Positions 7,384-15,993 of a stretch of DNA of 64,000 bases are shown here, piece after piece (position 1 is the stretch's first letter; each line of letters opens with the position of its first letter). The position numbers and the translations under genes were made by a program. The DNA comes from Pseudomonas fluorescens (GTDB lineage: Bacteria > Pseudomonadota > Gammaproteobacteria > Pseudomonadales > Pseudomonadaceae), in contig NZ_CP148752.1 in the NCBI RefSeq assembly GCF_040448305.1, forward strand, positions 2,914,001 to 2,978,000. Reading direction: 5' to 3'. Below the pieces are notes generated by a model. The model ran no database searches and was not told where the DNA came from. It saw nothing but the letters and a program-made list of their open reading frames with translations.

Positions 7384-8466
7384 TCAGAGCGCCAGTTGCT
7401 CCGTGAGCTGCACCGCCGCGTTCTCCAGCCTGAGCAGAAACGCCTTGCGCGGCTGGCCTCCAGCGTAGCCGGTCAACGAGCCGTCGGCGCCGATCACCCG
7501 GTGGCAGGGCACGACAATCGATAAGCGGTTATGCCCGTTGGCCAGGCCCACGGCCCGGCTGGCACCGGGCTTGCCCAGGCTCGCCGCGATGGCGCCGTAG
7601 GTGGTGGTCCGGCCGTAGGGGATCTTCGCCAGTTCAGCCCAGACCCGACGGGAGAACTCGCTGCCGGGCATGTGCAAGGCCACGCTGAACTCAGTGAGCG
7701 TGCCGGCGAAATACGCGGACAATTGCGCTTCGATCTGCTGCAAATGCGCGTTGTGCCCCGGCGCCACGGCATAACCGAAACGGTTTTGCAGCGCTTCGAC
7801 CGCGGGATTCAGCGAGGTCTGGTCGAGAAACTCCAGCAGCACCAGCCCACGCCGTTCGGCCATGGCGATCATCGGCCCCAGCGGCGTGGTCAGGCGCGTG
7901 AACAGCAGCGGCTCGCTGTTGGCCGCGCGGCCTGGGGTGATGTGAAAGGACTTCTGGAAGGCATCGCGAAAACCGCTGAGGGACTCGTAGCCGGAATCGA
8001 AGGCGACGTCATCGATGGAGTCGCCCTGTCTGATCCCGCCCAACGCCATGCCCAGGCGTCGGGCGCGTAGCCAGGCGTGGAAGGTCATGCCGAAATGCTG
8101 CTTGAACCAGCGACGCAGTTTCAGCGGTTCGATGCCAGCGACCAGTAGCTGGGCGTCGGTCCAGCGCTGCTCCGGGTCGGCGTCTACCGATCGGAACAGT
8201 GTCTGCACCCAGGCCGGCGCGCTGGCGGCGGTGTCCAGCGGTTTGCAGCGCAGGCAGGCGCGATAGCCCGCCGCCAGGCATTGTTCGGCGTTGGCAAAGA
8301 ACTCGACATTTTCCGGCTTCGGGCTGCGGGCGGTGCAACCGGGGCGGCAGAAGATGCCTGTGGTCTTGACCGCCGTAAAGAACACCCCCTCGTAGGAGGT
8401 GTCTCGCTCGAGCATGGCGCGCACCATCTCGGCACGGGGCGGAAGCAGCGTTTTTTGTAGGTTCAT
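7384..8466 (-). CDS. ada: Ada: methylated-DNA responsive activator and O6-methylguanine-DNA methyltransferase
   Basis: A 360-residue three-part Ada protein. The N-terminal zinc domain carries Cys40, Cys44, Cys71 and Cys74 (FCRPGC and CLRC), where methylphosphotriester repair triggers activation. An AraC-type HTH spans about residues 90-180. The C-terminal methyltransferase domain has PCHRVIG with acceptor Cys321. It repairs alkylated DNA and activates its own regulon. I prefer ATG 8466 (MNLQKTLLPP); a longer frame to 8538 adds residues not typical of the family. The downstream AlkA-like glycosylase is a likely target. Confidence 0.93.
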   Translation of the reverse strand: MNLQKTLLPPRAEMVRAMLERDTSYEGVFFTAVKTTGIFCRPGCTARSPKPENVEFFANAEQCLAAGYRACLRCKPLDTAASAPAWVQTLFRSVDADPEQRWTDAQLLVAGIEPLKLRRWFKQHFGMTFHAWLRARRLGMALGGIRQGDSIDDVAFDSGYESLSGFRDAFQKSFHITPGRAANSEPLLFTRLTTPLGPMIAMAERRGLVLLEFLDQTSLNPAVEALQNRFGYAVAPGHNAHLQQIEAQLSAYFAGTLTEFSVALHMPGSEFSRRVWAELAKIPYGRTTTYGAIAASLGKPGASRAVGLANGHNRLSIVVPCHRVIGADGSLTGYAGGQPRKAFLLRLENAAVQLTEQLAL

Positions 8467-8549
8467 GGGCGCAGCATAGATCGCGGCATGGGCGACCTCC
8501 ACCGGAGAATCGACAGTGAATTTCGCTCCTTTGAACACTGCGAGTCAAT

Positions 8550-8634
8550 GTGGGAGCGAGCTTGCTCGCGATGGCGGAGTGTTATGCAAAATTGATGTCA
8601 CAGTTACTCCCTTATCGCGAGCAAGCTCGCACAC
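8550..8634. repeat. REP doublet (inverted pair)
   Basis: GGGAGCGAGCTTGCTCGCGAT and an inverted, slightly truncated partner (ATCGCGAGCAAGCTCGCAC) between ada and the receptor gene. Confidence 0.8.
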
Positions 8635-8685
8635 GGTTTTTGGTGTTTAACTGACAGGTTTCAGTTTTCTGGCCGGGCGCTCAGC

Positions 8686-10929
8686 TTAGAAATCCCACTT
8701 CGTGGTCAGCATCACGTTGCGCGGTTCGCCGTAGTACGTGGTGTCGAAGTTGCCCAGGCCCGTCAGGTAGCGTTTGTCGAAGACGTTGTTGGCGTTGACG
8801 GTGAAACTCAGGTGCTCGTTGTACTCGTAGCGGCTCATCAGGTCGACGAGGGTGTAGCCACCTTGTTTGATGCTCGTGTAGTCGCCCACGGTCGGGCTGT
8901 AGATCTGGCCGTAGAACGCGCTCTGCCAGCTGATGCCGCCACCGACGGTCACCTGATCCAGTGCGCCAGGCAGGCGGTAGGTGGTGAATGTGCGGACGAC
9001 GTGTTCCGGTTTGGTGGTCGACAATGGGTATCCGTAGATCCGCTGTTCATCGGCGTCACGGGTGCGGGCGTAGGTGTAGCCGGCCGACACGTTCCAGCCA
9101 TCGGCCACTTCACCGGCCAGTTCCAGTTCCACACCTTTGGTGGTTGCACCGTCGACGGCTTTGTAGATGCCTTCGTTGGTGACCAGGTTGGTGCCGATCG
9201 ACTCGGCGACGTTGTCTTGCTCGATGCGGAAGAAGGCCAGGCTGGCGTTCAGTCGACCGTCGAAGTAAGCGGCTTTCAGGCCGGCCTCGTAGCTGTCGCC
9301 TTCGACCGGTGCCAGGGTCGAGCCTGCAGCGTCCTTGTAGGTTTGCGGCTGGTAGATGCTGGTGTAGCTGGCGTACACCGAGTAGGTGTCGTCCAGGTCA
9401 TAGACCACACCAGCGTAAGGCGTGACCACCCCATGTTCCTTGTAACTGGCATGGGTGTCATCGAGTCCCGCACCCGGATAATACGAATAGTCTTCGTTGT
9501 ACTTGAACGTGCTCAGACGGCTGCCGAGGATGATCGACAGGTCGTCAGTCGCATGCAGGCGCGTGGCCAGGTACAGGCCGTTCTGACTTCGGGTGCGCTC
9601 GTATTTACCGTTTTTCGGGAAGTTCTGTTCCGGCAAGTCGCCATTCCAGTCATAAATGCTGCCCGGGACCATTGCGAAGGCGCTGGTGTCGTAGGTCGCA
9701 CCGGTCTGGCGCGAGTGGGACGCCATGAAACCGGCCACCAGTTCATGCTCGCGGCCACCCAGGGAGAAGGGGCCGGTAACGTTCACGTCAGCGGTGTTTT
9801 GCACGCGATGACCTTCCCAGCGCCCCCAATACAGGAACATGCCCTCACCGGTGGCGCGGTCCGGGTTGCCGCCGCTGGCCGAGGCCAGGCGAGTGTCGTG
9901 ATCGGTGGTTTTCTGGTCGAAGCTGGCCTTGAACTTCCAGTCGTTGGCCAGGGCCTGTTCCAGGGAGGCGAAGTAGGTGATGTCGTCGAAGTCGCGTCGG
10001 CTCCAGTCGGCACCCGGGTTGAAGTGACGCGGGAAATCGGTACGGCCGCCGTCCGAGAAGTACACCGGGTTGCCGGTCCAGGACGAGCCTCGCGGGGTGG
10101 TGCTTGACTTGTCGATGCCGAAAGTCAGCAGGGTGTCGGGTGTCAGGTCGGCTTCGAGGATGCCGTAGAACAGGTCTTTTTTCTGGCTGTAATGGTCCTG
10201 GTAGGAGTTCTTGTCGGAATAGGCGCCGACGAAGCGACCACGTACGCTGCCGGTATCGTTCAGCGAGCCGGAAATATCGCCGACGCCGCGATAGGCGTCC
10301 CACGAACCGACGGTGCCGCTGATCGACGCCTTGAATTCCTTGGTCGGTTTCTTGCGGATCAGGTTGACGGTGGCGGATGGATCGCCCGAACCGGTCATCA
10401 GGCCGGTCGCGCCCTTGACGATTTCGATGCGGTCCAGGCTGGACGCGTCGTCGCCGTTGTTCGGGTTCTCACCGTACACGCCGTCATAGGGAATGTTGAC
10501 GCCGTCGTACTGGAAGTTGGTGATGGCAAAACCACGGGCGGAAAACTCGGTGCGGTCACTGTCGTACTTCTGCGTGGAAATGCCGGGGGTGTTGCGCAGT
10601 GCGTCGCCGATACTCTGGACGCCGCGGTCGTCCATCTGCTGACGGGTAATGACCGTCACCGATTGCGGCGTTTCGCGGATCGACAGCGGCAGGCCGGTGG
10701 CCGAAGACGTCGAGCCGGTGGTGTAGGAACGCGTACCTTCGGTGGTGGCGCCCAGCGCCTGGCCGGAAATGGTCGTCGCGCCCAGTTGCAGGACGCTGTC
10801 GTCCCTGGCCGGTTTTCTCTCGGTGTCGGTTTCAGCGGCGTGGGCGGCGAGGCTCAGCAGGGCGGCGGGCAGGGCCAGCGCCAGAGGGCACAAGGCAAAA
10901 CGGAAACGGGCGACAAGCTGGTGCGACAT
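8686..10929 (-). CDS. TonB-dependent siderophore receptor, FpvA-like, without signalling domain
   Basis: A 747-residue outer-membrane receptor. A signal peptide (to about residue 31, SLAAHAA) is followed directly by the plug: RETPQSVTVITRQQMDDRG, then DRIEIVKGATGLMTGSGDPSA and VNLIRKKP. The 22-strand barrel ends in the C-terminal motif LTTKWDF with terminal Phe. It imports an iron-siderophore using TonB energy. The STN signalling domain is absent, unlike its close paralogue at 16586-19075, with which it aligns along the whole plug and barrel. A strong Fur box lies about 100 bp upstream, and the leader shares a conserved stretch with that paralogue. The ligand cannot be read from the sequence. 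Confidence 0.9.
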   Translation of the reverse strand: MSHQLVARFRFALCPLALALPAALLSLAAHAAETDTERKPARDDSVLQLGATTISGQALGATTEGTRSYTTGSTSSATGLPLSIRETPQSVTVITRQQMDDRGVQSIGDALRNTPGISTQKYDSDRTEFSARGFAITNFQYDGVNIPYDGVYGENPNNGDDASSLDRIEIVKGATGLMTGSGDPSATVNLIRKKPTKEFKASISGTVGSWDAYRGVGDISGSLNDTGSVRGRFVGAYSDKNSYQDHYSQKKDLFYGILEADLTPDTLLTFGIDKSSTTPRGSSWTGNPVYFSDGGRTDFPRHFNPGADWSRRDFDDITYFASLEQALANDWKFKASFDQKTTDHDTRLASASGGNPDRATGEGMFLYWGRWEGHRVQNTADVNVTGPFSLGGREHELVAGFMASHSRQTGATYDTSAFAMVPGSIYDWNGDLPEQNFPKNGKYERTRSQNGLYLATRLHATDDLSIILGSRLSTFKYNEDYSYYPGAGLDDTHASYKEHGVVTPYAGVVYDLDDTYSVYASYTSIYQPQTYKDAAGSTLAPVEGDSYEAGLKAAYFDGRLNASLAFFRIEQDNVAESIGTNLVTNEGIYKAVDGATTKGVELELAGEVADGWNVSAGYTYARTRDADEQRIYGYPLSTTKPEHVVRTFTTYRLPGALDQVTVGGGISWQSAFYGQIYSPTVGDYTSIKQGGYTLVDLMSRYEYNEHLSFTVNANNVFDKRYLTGLGNFDTTYYGEPRNVMLTTKWDF

Positions 10930-10972
10930 GGGGATCCCTTTGCGTCGAATCGGTCGGTAGTTGAAGTGCTTC

Positions 10973-11025
10973 TGAGGGGTTAACCGAACGAAAAACGCAA
11001 AGGGGAACTGCAGCGTGAAAAATGT
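10973..11025 (-). promoter_or_regulatory. Receptor leader element shared with the second TonB receptor
   Basis: On the minus strand this reads TTTTTC, an interval, CCCCTTTGCG, then TTTTTCGTTCGGTTAACCCC. A very similar order (TTTTTTC, TACCCTTTTCGGG, TTTTCGCTCGGTTAACCC) precedes the receptor gene at 19075. A common ECF sigma-factor promoter is a plausible explanation; ancestry alone is the alternative. Confidence 0.45.
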
Positions 11026-11040
11026 TGATAATTATTCTCA
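11026..11040 (-). promoter_or_regulatory. Fur box upstream of TonB receptor
   Basis: TGATAATTATTCTCA matches the Fur 7-1-7 consensus TGATAATNATTATCA at all but one position. It sits about 100 bp before the receptor start, so iron repression is expected. Confidence 0.75.
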
Positions 11041-11043
11041 GAA

Positions 11044-11228
11044 AGCCAGACCGAGCCGCTCATGCCACCGGGCGATGGACTCTTCGGGGTAGACATCGAA
11101 CTGCTTGTCGTCCGGTTGCACCTCGGCCTCCACCCAGCAGTTTCAACTGATCGCCGGGTTGCGGGTGGTGTCATTGTCTATAACAGAGGGTGATGGGCAG
11201 GTGGACTTGTGGTGAATGGGCTGGACTC
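11044..11228 (-). pseudogene. Decayed, internally deleted copy of the GFA/thioesterase region
   Basis: Three pieces line up in order with 1417-2451. Bases 11044-11135 match the 3' end of the GFA gene (1417-1507), sharing GCGATGGACTCTTCGGGGTA. Bases 11136-11158 match the thioesterase 3' region (about 1987-2008). Bases 11158-11224 match the thioesterase 5' flank (about 2381-2451), sharing GGTGATGGGCAGGTGG. The intervening parts, roughly 480 and 370 bp, are missing. No intact frame remains. The copy lies upstream of the receptor gene and is followed by a REP doublet, just as the original is. Confidence 0.8.
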
Positions 11229-11230
11229 AG

Positions 11231-11301
11231 CGCGAGCTAGCTCGCTCCCACAGGGGGGCATGAATGCTCGAGAACTTCTGTGGGAGCGAGCTTGCTCGCG
11301 A
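11231..11301. repeat. REP doublet (inverted pair)
   Basis: GCGAGCTAGCTCGCTCCCAC and the inverted GTGGGAGCGAGCTTGCTCGC. A further broken REP-like piece (GCGAGCAAG ... TCGCTCCCGC) follows at about 11347-11380. The rest of the 10930-11397 gap holds the Fur box, leader element and decayed copy listed separately. Confidence 0.8.
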
Positions 11302-11397
11302 TAGCGTCATATCATTCGCTATTGCAGTGACTGACACGACGCCTTCGCGAGCAAGTCGAATCGTCGTACCGTCGCTCCCGCATTTAAACCAAGCGCC

Positions 11398-12018
11398 TCA
11401 GGTGCGGCGTGCCATCAGCAACACCGAAGCCGCCGCAGACAACAGGCCCGCACAGCAACGGTTGAAGATCCGCTTGCCCGACGGCTTGGCGAACCAGCGA
11501 CGCATGTGCAGACCCATATAGGCGTAGGCGCCGATGGCGATCCATTCCAGTATCAGAAACAAGGTGCCCAGCACGAAGAATTGCGGCGCGATGGCCTGGG
11601 TCGAATCGACGAATTGCGGCAGGAACGCCGTGAAAATCAGGATCGCCTTGGGATTGCCGGCCGCCACCAGGAATTCCTGCCGGGCCAGTGCCAGTGTCCC
11701 CACCGGGGCGGTGCTGATCACGTTTTCGACGCCAGGATCGGCGCGCCACAGTTGCCAGGCGAGGTAGAACAGGTACGCCGCACCGAGGATCTTGATCGCG
11801 TAGAACAACAGCTCAGAGGTTTGCAGCACGACCGCCAGGCCTGCCGAGGCGAGAGCGATCATCCCGGCGAATGCAAGCAATCGACCGATGCCGGCCACAC
11901 AGGCCGTGCGGTAGCCGTAGCGGGTCGAGTTGCTGACCGACAGCAGGTTGTTCGGGCCCGGCGCCATGTTGAGGGCGAAGCAGGCGGGCAGAAACAGGGT
12001 GAGAGTGGCGATGTCCAT
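11398..12018 (-). CDS. LysE/RhtB-family amino-acid exporter
   Basis: A 206-residue inner-membrane protein with about six hydrophobic segments. The N-terminal signature CFALNMAPGPNNLLSVSNS is the LysE/RhtB hallmark, followed by the GIGRLLAFAGMIALAS and AAGNPKAILIFTAFLP segments. Such proteins export amino acids or related metabolites by exchange with protons; the substrate is unknown. I chose ATG 12018, with AGGAG 7 nt upstream, over the longer frame to 12054. It lies 91 bp downstream of the EamA gene on the same strand. Confidence 0.88.
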   Translation of the reverse strand: MDIATLTLFLPACFALNMAPGPNNLLSVSNSTRYGYRTACVAGIGRLLAFAGMIALASAGLAVVLQTSELLFYAIKILGAAYLFYLAWQLWRADPGVENVISTAPVGTLALARQEFLVAAGNPKAILIFTAFLPQFVDSTQAIAPQFFVLGTLFLILEWIAIGAYAYMGLHMRRWFAKPSGKRIFNRCCAGLLSAAASVLLMARRT

Positions 12019-12109
12019 CGGTGGCTCCTGAAGCAAGAACCGTATTTTTATCACGGTTCGGTGGTGGCTTGACCCATACAGTCAGGGGCACAAACCACCG
12101 TACAACGGG

Positions 12110-13006
12110 CTACCTTGCGAACTTCTTCGCCCCGGCGACACACAGGATCACCGCCACGGTAACGCCCAGCATGCCGAGGCTGACCTGTTCGTGCAGCAGG
12201 GTGGCGGCCAGTGTCAGGCCAAAGAACGGTTGCAGCAGTTGCAGTTGCCCGACAGCCGCGATTCCGCCTTGGGCGAGCCCGCGGTACCAGAACACGAAAC
12301 CGATCAACATGCTGAACAGCGACACGTAACCCAGGCTGAACCACGCCGGGGTGCTGATGCCGCTGAACGACGCGGGCATGCGCATCCAGGTCAGCACCGC
12401 GACCAACGGCAACGACAACACCAGCGCCCAGCAAATCACCTGCCAGCCACCGAGGGTGCGGGACAGCTTTGCGCCTTCGGCATAACCGAGTCCGCAGGCC
12501 AGGATCGCCAACAACATCAAAAGGTCGCCCTCGGGTGAGGCGGTCAACCCTTGGGACAGGGCGAAGCCCACCACCAGCAGACTGCCCAGCACCGAGAAAA
12601 TCCAGAACGCCGGCCGTGGTCGCTCGCCACCGCGCAACACACCGAATACCGCCGTTGCCAGCGGCAACAGGCCGACGAAGACGATGGAATGCGCGGACGT
12701 TACGTATTGCAGCGCCAGCGCAGTCAGCAGGGGAAAACCGATCACCACGCCCAGGGCGACGATGGCCAGGGGCAACAGTTGATTGCGTGCGGGGCGCTTC
12801 TCCTTGAACAACCACAGCAAACACAACGCCAGAATCGCAGCGATGGTGGCGCGGGCGACCGTCAGGAAAACCGGATCGAATTCCAGCACCGCCACCCGTG
12901 TCGCCGGCAGCGAACCGCTGAAAACCACCACGCCGATCAGGCCATTGAGCCAGCTGCGGGTGGCGTTTTCCAGGGTGTGTTTTTGCAGGTCAGATGTCCG
13001 TTCCAT
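12110..13006 (-). CDS. DMT-superfamily (EamA) permease
   Basis: A 298-residue membrane protein with about ten hydrophobic segments arranged as two EamA repeats, for example GLIGVVVFSGSLPATRVAVL and later FSLGYVSLFSMLIGFVFWYRG. EamA proteins export amino acids, purines or other metabolites; the cargo is not evident. A GTG at 13021 would add five residues, but a predicted promoter would then leave only a 15-nt leader, so ATG 13006 is preferred. It is divergent from a MocR regulator, whose target it probably is: MocR genes often control an adjacent transporter. Confidence 0.85.
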   Translation of the reverse strand: MERTSDLQKHTLENATRSWLNGLIGVVVFSGSLPATRVAVLEFDPVFLTVARATIAAILALCLLWLFKEKRPARNQLLPLAIVALGVVIGFPLLTALALQYVTSAHSIVFVGLLPLATAVFGVLRGGERPRPAFWIFSVLGSLLVVGFALSQGLTASPEGDLLMLLAILACGLGYAEGAKLSRTLGGWQVICWALVLSLPLVAVLTWMRMPASFSGISTPAWFSLGYVSLFSMLIGFVFWYRGLAQGGIAAVGQLQLLQPFFGLTLAATLLHEQVSLGMLGVTVAVILCVAGAKKFAR

Positions 13007-13032
13007 TCGGCGTTCGCTCACTGTTTTGATTG

Positions 13033-13091
13033 CATGGAATCCATCGTATGATCGGCTACCGATACAATCAAAAAATTGTCATGGATACATC
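13033..13091. promoter_or_regulatory. Divergent promoter/operator region between EamA and MocR genes
   Basis: Three motifs are packed here: ATGGAATCCAT (13034-13044), ATCGGCTACCGAT (13051-13063), and CATGGATACATC (13080-13091), which resembles the first. On the minus strand TTGATT and TACGAT sit 17 bp apart, a reasonable promoter for the EamA gene, with the ATCGG/CCGAT palindrome between them. A regulator bound there would block the polymerase. The motifs are visible; the binding is inferred. Confidence 0.5.
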
Positions 13092-13096
13092 TCGAC

Positions 13097-14428
13097 ATGT
13101 CGCGATCACGCTATAAATCCCTGGTGGACGCCTTTGCCGCCGATATCCGTTCGGGACTTTTGCCGCCCGGTACACGCTTGCCGACTCACCGGCAATTGGC
13201 CACCGAACACGGACTGGCGCTGGTGACCGCCAGCCGGGTGTATGCAGAGCTTGAGGGCATGGGGTTGGTCAGCGGCGAAACCGGCCGCGGGACTTTCGTG
13301 CGGGAGACATCGCTGCCGCCCGGCCAGGGCATTTCGCAGTCCGTGGTGGCGGCAGGAATGATTGACCTCAACTTCAACTATCCGTCATTGCCGGGCCAGG
13401 CGGACCTGCTGCGCAATGCCTTGCGCCAGTTGGCGTTGTCCGGTGATCTCGAATCCCTGCTGCGCTATCAGCCCCACGCCGGGCGTTTGCACGAGCGGGC
13501 CTCGGTGGCGCGGCATCTGGTGGAGCGTGGGTTGAACGTACTGGCCGAGCAGGTGTTGATCGTCAGCGGCGCCCAGCATGGCCTGGCGGTAACGATGATG
13601 GCGTTGCTCAAACCCGGCGATGTGATTGCGGCCGATGCATTGACCTATCCCGGATTCAAGACACTGGCCGAAACCCTGCACCTCGAAGTCTTGCCCATTC
13701 CGGTCACCGACAATGGGCCTGATTTGCCGGCCCTGGAGAAACTCTGCCGGAGCCGATCGGTACGGGCGATCTATTCGATGCCGACCCTGCACAACCCCTT
13801 GGGCTGGGTGATGGGTGCCGATCAGCGCGAGCATTTGGTGGCGATTGCGCGTCAGCATGACTTGATCATTATCGAGGACGCCGCCTACGCGTTTCTGGCT
13901 GAAGACGTGCCGCCACCCTTGGCCGAGATGGCGCCCGAACGAACGGTGTATGTGTCCGGTTTATCGAAAAATGTCGCCACCGGACTGCGCGTCGGGTTTG
14001 TGGCCGCGCCCGCCCAATGGATGGCGGCGTTCGAGCGCACGATCATGGCGACCACCTGGAACACTCCCGGCGTGATGACTGCGATTGTCACTGCCTGGCT
14101 CGACGACGGCACCGTCAACCATCTGGAGGCGCAAAAACGCGCCGATGCGCAGGCCCGGCAAACCCTGGCCCGCGAGGTGCTGCAAGGGCTCGACTACATC
14201 ACCCATCCCTCTTCGTACTTCATCTGGTTGCCGTTGGCCGAAGACGCTCGGGCCGATCAGGTTGCCATGGCCCTGATGCGCGAGCAGGTGTCGGTTTCGC
14301 CAGCCGAACCCTTTGCGATCACGGCCTATGTGCCACACGCGATACGCCTGGCGCTGGGGTCGGTGGACATGGATTCACTGCGCCAGGCGCTGGTGAAAGT
14401 GAAGAGGGTCGTCAGTCTGTACACCTGA
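13097..14428 (+). CDS. MocR/PdxR-type GntR regulator with aminotransferase-like domain
   Basis: A 443-residue fusion of a GntR winged HTH (residues about 1-75, LPTHRQLATEHGLALVTASR) and a fold-type I PLP aminotransferase-like domain. The PLP-lysine motif is SGLSKNVATGLRVGFV, and NPLGWVMG and IIEDAAYAFLAED supply the usual cofactor contacts. MocR proteins sense PLP or amino-acid adducts and control nearby genes. I chose ATG 13097; an upstream TTG at 13076 is less likely. The divergent EamA permease and the LysE exporter 101 bp downstream are its obvious candidate targets. Confidence 0.88.
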   Translation: MSRSRYKSLVDAFAADIRSGLLPPGTRLPTHRQLATEHGLALVTASRVYAELEGMGLVSGETGRGTFVRETSLPPGQGISQSVVAAGMIDLNFNYPSLPGQADLLRNALRQLALSGDLESLLRYQPHAGRLHERASVARHLVERGLNVLAEQVLIVSGAQHGLAVTMMALLKPGDVIAADALTYPGFKTLAETLHLEVLPIPVTDNGPDLPALEKLCRSRSVRAIYSMPTLHNPLGWVMGADQREHLVAIARQHDLIIIEDAAYAFLAEDVPPPLAEMAPERTVYVSGLSKNVATGLRVGFVAAPAQWMAAFERTIMATTWNTPGVMTAIVTAWLDDGTVNHLEAQKRADAQARQTLAREVLQGLDYITHPSSYFIWLPLAEDARADQVAMALMREQVSVSPAEPFAITAYVPHAIRLALGSVDMDSLRQALVKVKRVVSLYT

Positions 14429-14529
14429 TTTTCGCCAGTTAATCCAGCACAGGGCATTTTTCTTCAATACGGGGTTACGGTGGGTCATTACCTTCAAGCC
14501 TGGTTCAACTGAATGGAAGAAGGTGTGCA

Positions 14530-15117
14530 ATGAGTCTGTTGATGTCCATGGCGGCGTTCGCGCTGGTCGCTTCAATCACGCCGGGGCCGGTGAATATTGT
14601 GGCGTTGAGCTCCGGGGCACGGTTCGGTTTCAGGGCCAGCCAGCGTCATGTCGCCGGGGCCACACTGGGGTTTGTCTTGCTGCTGGTGTTGATGGGGTTG
14701 GGGCTGCATGAGCTGTTGCAGTTGTGGCCGGCGTTGACGCAAACGGTGCAATGGGCGGGCGTGGCGTTTCTGTTGTACATGGCCTACAAACTGGCGGCTG
14801 ACAATGGACAGGTGGAGGCCAAGGATTCGGCGCGTGCCCCGTCGATGTTGTACGGCGCGGTCATGCAATGGCTCAACCCGAAAGCCTGGCTGGCCTGCGT
14901 GGCCGGTATGGGGGCGTTCGTAGCCGATGGCGAGGCGCGGCTGGTGTGGCAGTTCGCGGCGGTGTATCTGGTGATCTGCTATGCCTCGGTCGGCTGCTGG
15001 GCCTATGCCGGCACGTTCCTGCGCGGTTACCTGAACAACCCGGCCGGCATGCGCTTGTTCAACCGGGCGATGGCGATGCTGTTGGTGGTGAGTGCGGTGT
15101 ATTTATTGCTGCCCTGA
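14530..15117 (+). CDS. LysE/RhtB-family translocator
   Basis: A 195-residue membrane protein of the LysE family with about six transmembrane segments. SITPGPVNIVALSSGARFGF near residue 17 is the family signature, and GAVMQWLNPKAWLACVAGMG matches the mid-protein conserved block. It likely exports an amino acid or related small metabolite. It is not closely similar to the LysE gene at 11398-12018. The AraC gene that converges on it 9 bp away is a typical partner for such exporters, so it may be the regulator. Confidence 0.87.
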   Translation: MSLLMSMAAFALVASITPGPVNIVALSSGARFGFRASQRHVAGATLGFVLLLVLMGLGLHELLQLWPALTQTVQWAGVAFLLYMAYKLAADNGQVEAKDSARAPSMLYGAVMQWLNPKAWLACVAGMGAFVADGEARLVWQFAAVYLVICYASVGCWAYAGTFLRGYLNNPAGMRLFNRAMAMLLVVSAVYLLLP

Positions 15118-15126
15118 GCACAGGGT

Positions 15127-15960
15127 TCAGCCGCGATACTGCCCCGGTGTCGCGGCCAAATGCTGTTTAAACGCCCGCTGAAAATGCGCCTGATCGGCAA
15201 ACCCCGCTTCCAGTGCCACGTCGGCGATCAGTTTGCCGCTGCGCAGTTGATCCTGGGCGAACTGGATGCGCCGGTTGACCAGGAACGCGTGGGGCGTCAT
15301 GCCGAAATGTTGTTTGAACGTCCGGATCAGGTAGGACGGCGACAGTTGTGCCGCCGCGCAAATGTCTTCGAGCTTGAGCAGGTGCGTGCAGTTGTCGCGG
15401 ATGTATTCGGCGGCGCGTTCCAGTTTGAAGTTGGGCTCGCGCAACGGCTGCGCTACCGGGTTGAGCTGCAATTGCACTTCGCTGAAGAACTCCACCGCCA
15501 GGCTTTGTTTGCGCAAGACATCCTGTTGCGGATCGACCAGCACCGCATACAAATCGTTGAGGCCTGCAAACAGACTCGCATCCCGCGTATGGGTGACCGA
15601 AAACCGGCGAAACGCCAAGTCGTCACTGAACCCGAGCTGATGCTGCAAATCGGTCAGCCACGGCGTATCGACGTACAGCATCACATACGACCACGGCTGA
15701 TCATCGATGGGATTACAGGCGTGGACGTCGCCCGGGTTCATCAACACGACGGTGCCGACGCTGACCGCAAACTCGGACTGCTCATGGATATAGGTGCTGC
15801 TGCCTGCGGTGATCGCGCCGATGGAAAAGTGCTCGTGAGAATGCCGGGTGTAGCAGACCTCGCGACCGTCGACGATCGAGCGGGCTTCGATGAAGGGCAG
15901 GGCGTCATCGCGCCAGAAGCGAGGGGCCTTGTCAGCGTGTTTGGCGGCGGTGTGCTTCAT
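15127..15960 (-). CDS. AraC-family regulator with N-terminal cupin
   Basis: A 277-residue regulator. Residues about 20-110 form a cupin-like sensor with the metal-site-like HSHEHFSIGAITAG and a later MNPGDVHACNP. The C-terminal two-HTH AraC domain (about 180-277) reads LEDICAAAQLSPSYLIRTFK, QHFGMTPHAFLVNRRIQFAQ and AGFADQAHFQRAFKQHLAAT. This pattern is common for AraC regulators that pair with LysE exporters in Pseudomonas. It converges with the LysE gene, with the stops 9 bp apart. The effector is unknown. Confidence 0.88.
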   Translation of the reverse strand: MKHTAAKHADKAPRFWRDDALPFIEARSIVDGREVCYTRHSHEHFSIGAITAGSSTYIHEQSEFAVSVGTVVLMNPGDVHACNPIDDQPWSYVMLYVDTPWLTDLQHQLGFSDDLAFRRFSVTHTRDASLFAGLNDLYAVLVDPQQDVLRKQSLAVEFFSEVQLQLNPVAQPLREPNFKLERAAEYIRDNCTHLLKLEDICAAAQLSPSYLIRTFKQHFGMTPHAFLVNRRIQFAQDQLRSGKLIADVALEAGFADQAHFQRAFKQHLAATPGQYRG

Positions 15961-15993
15961 GCTCGGTCCTCGGCAGGTCAGCGCCCGAGTGTA

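Noticed and set aside
8813..10107. Long plus-strand open frame opposite the TonB receptor
   Set aside because: It is a high-GC antisense shadow with no ribosome site or recognisable domain.
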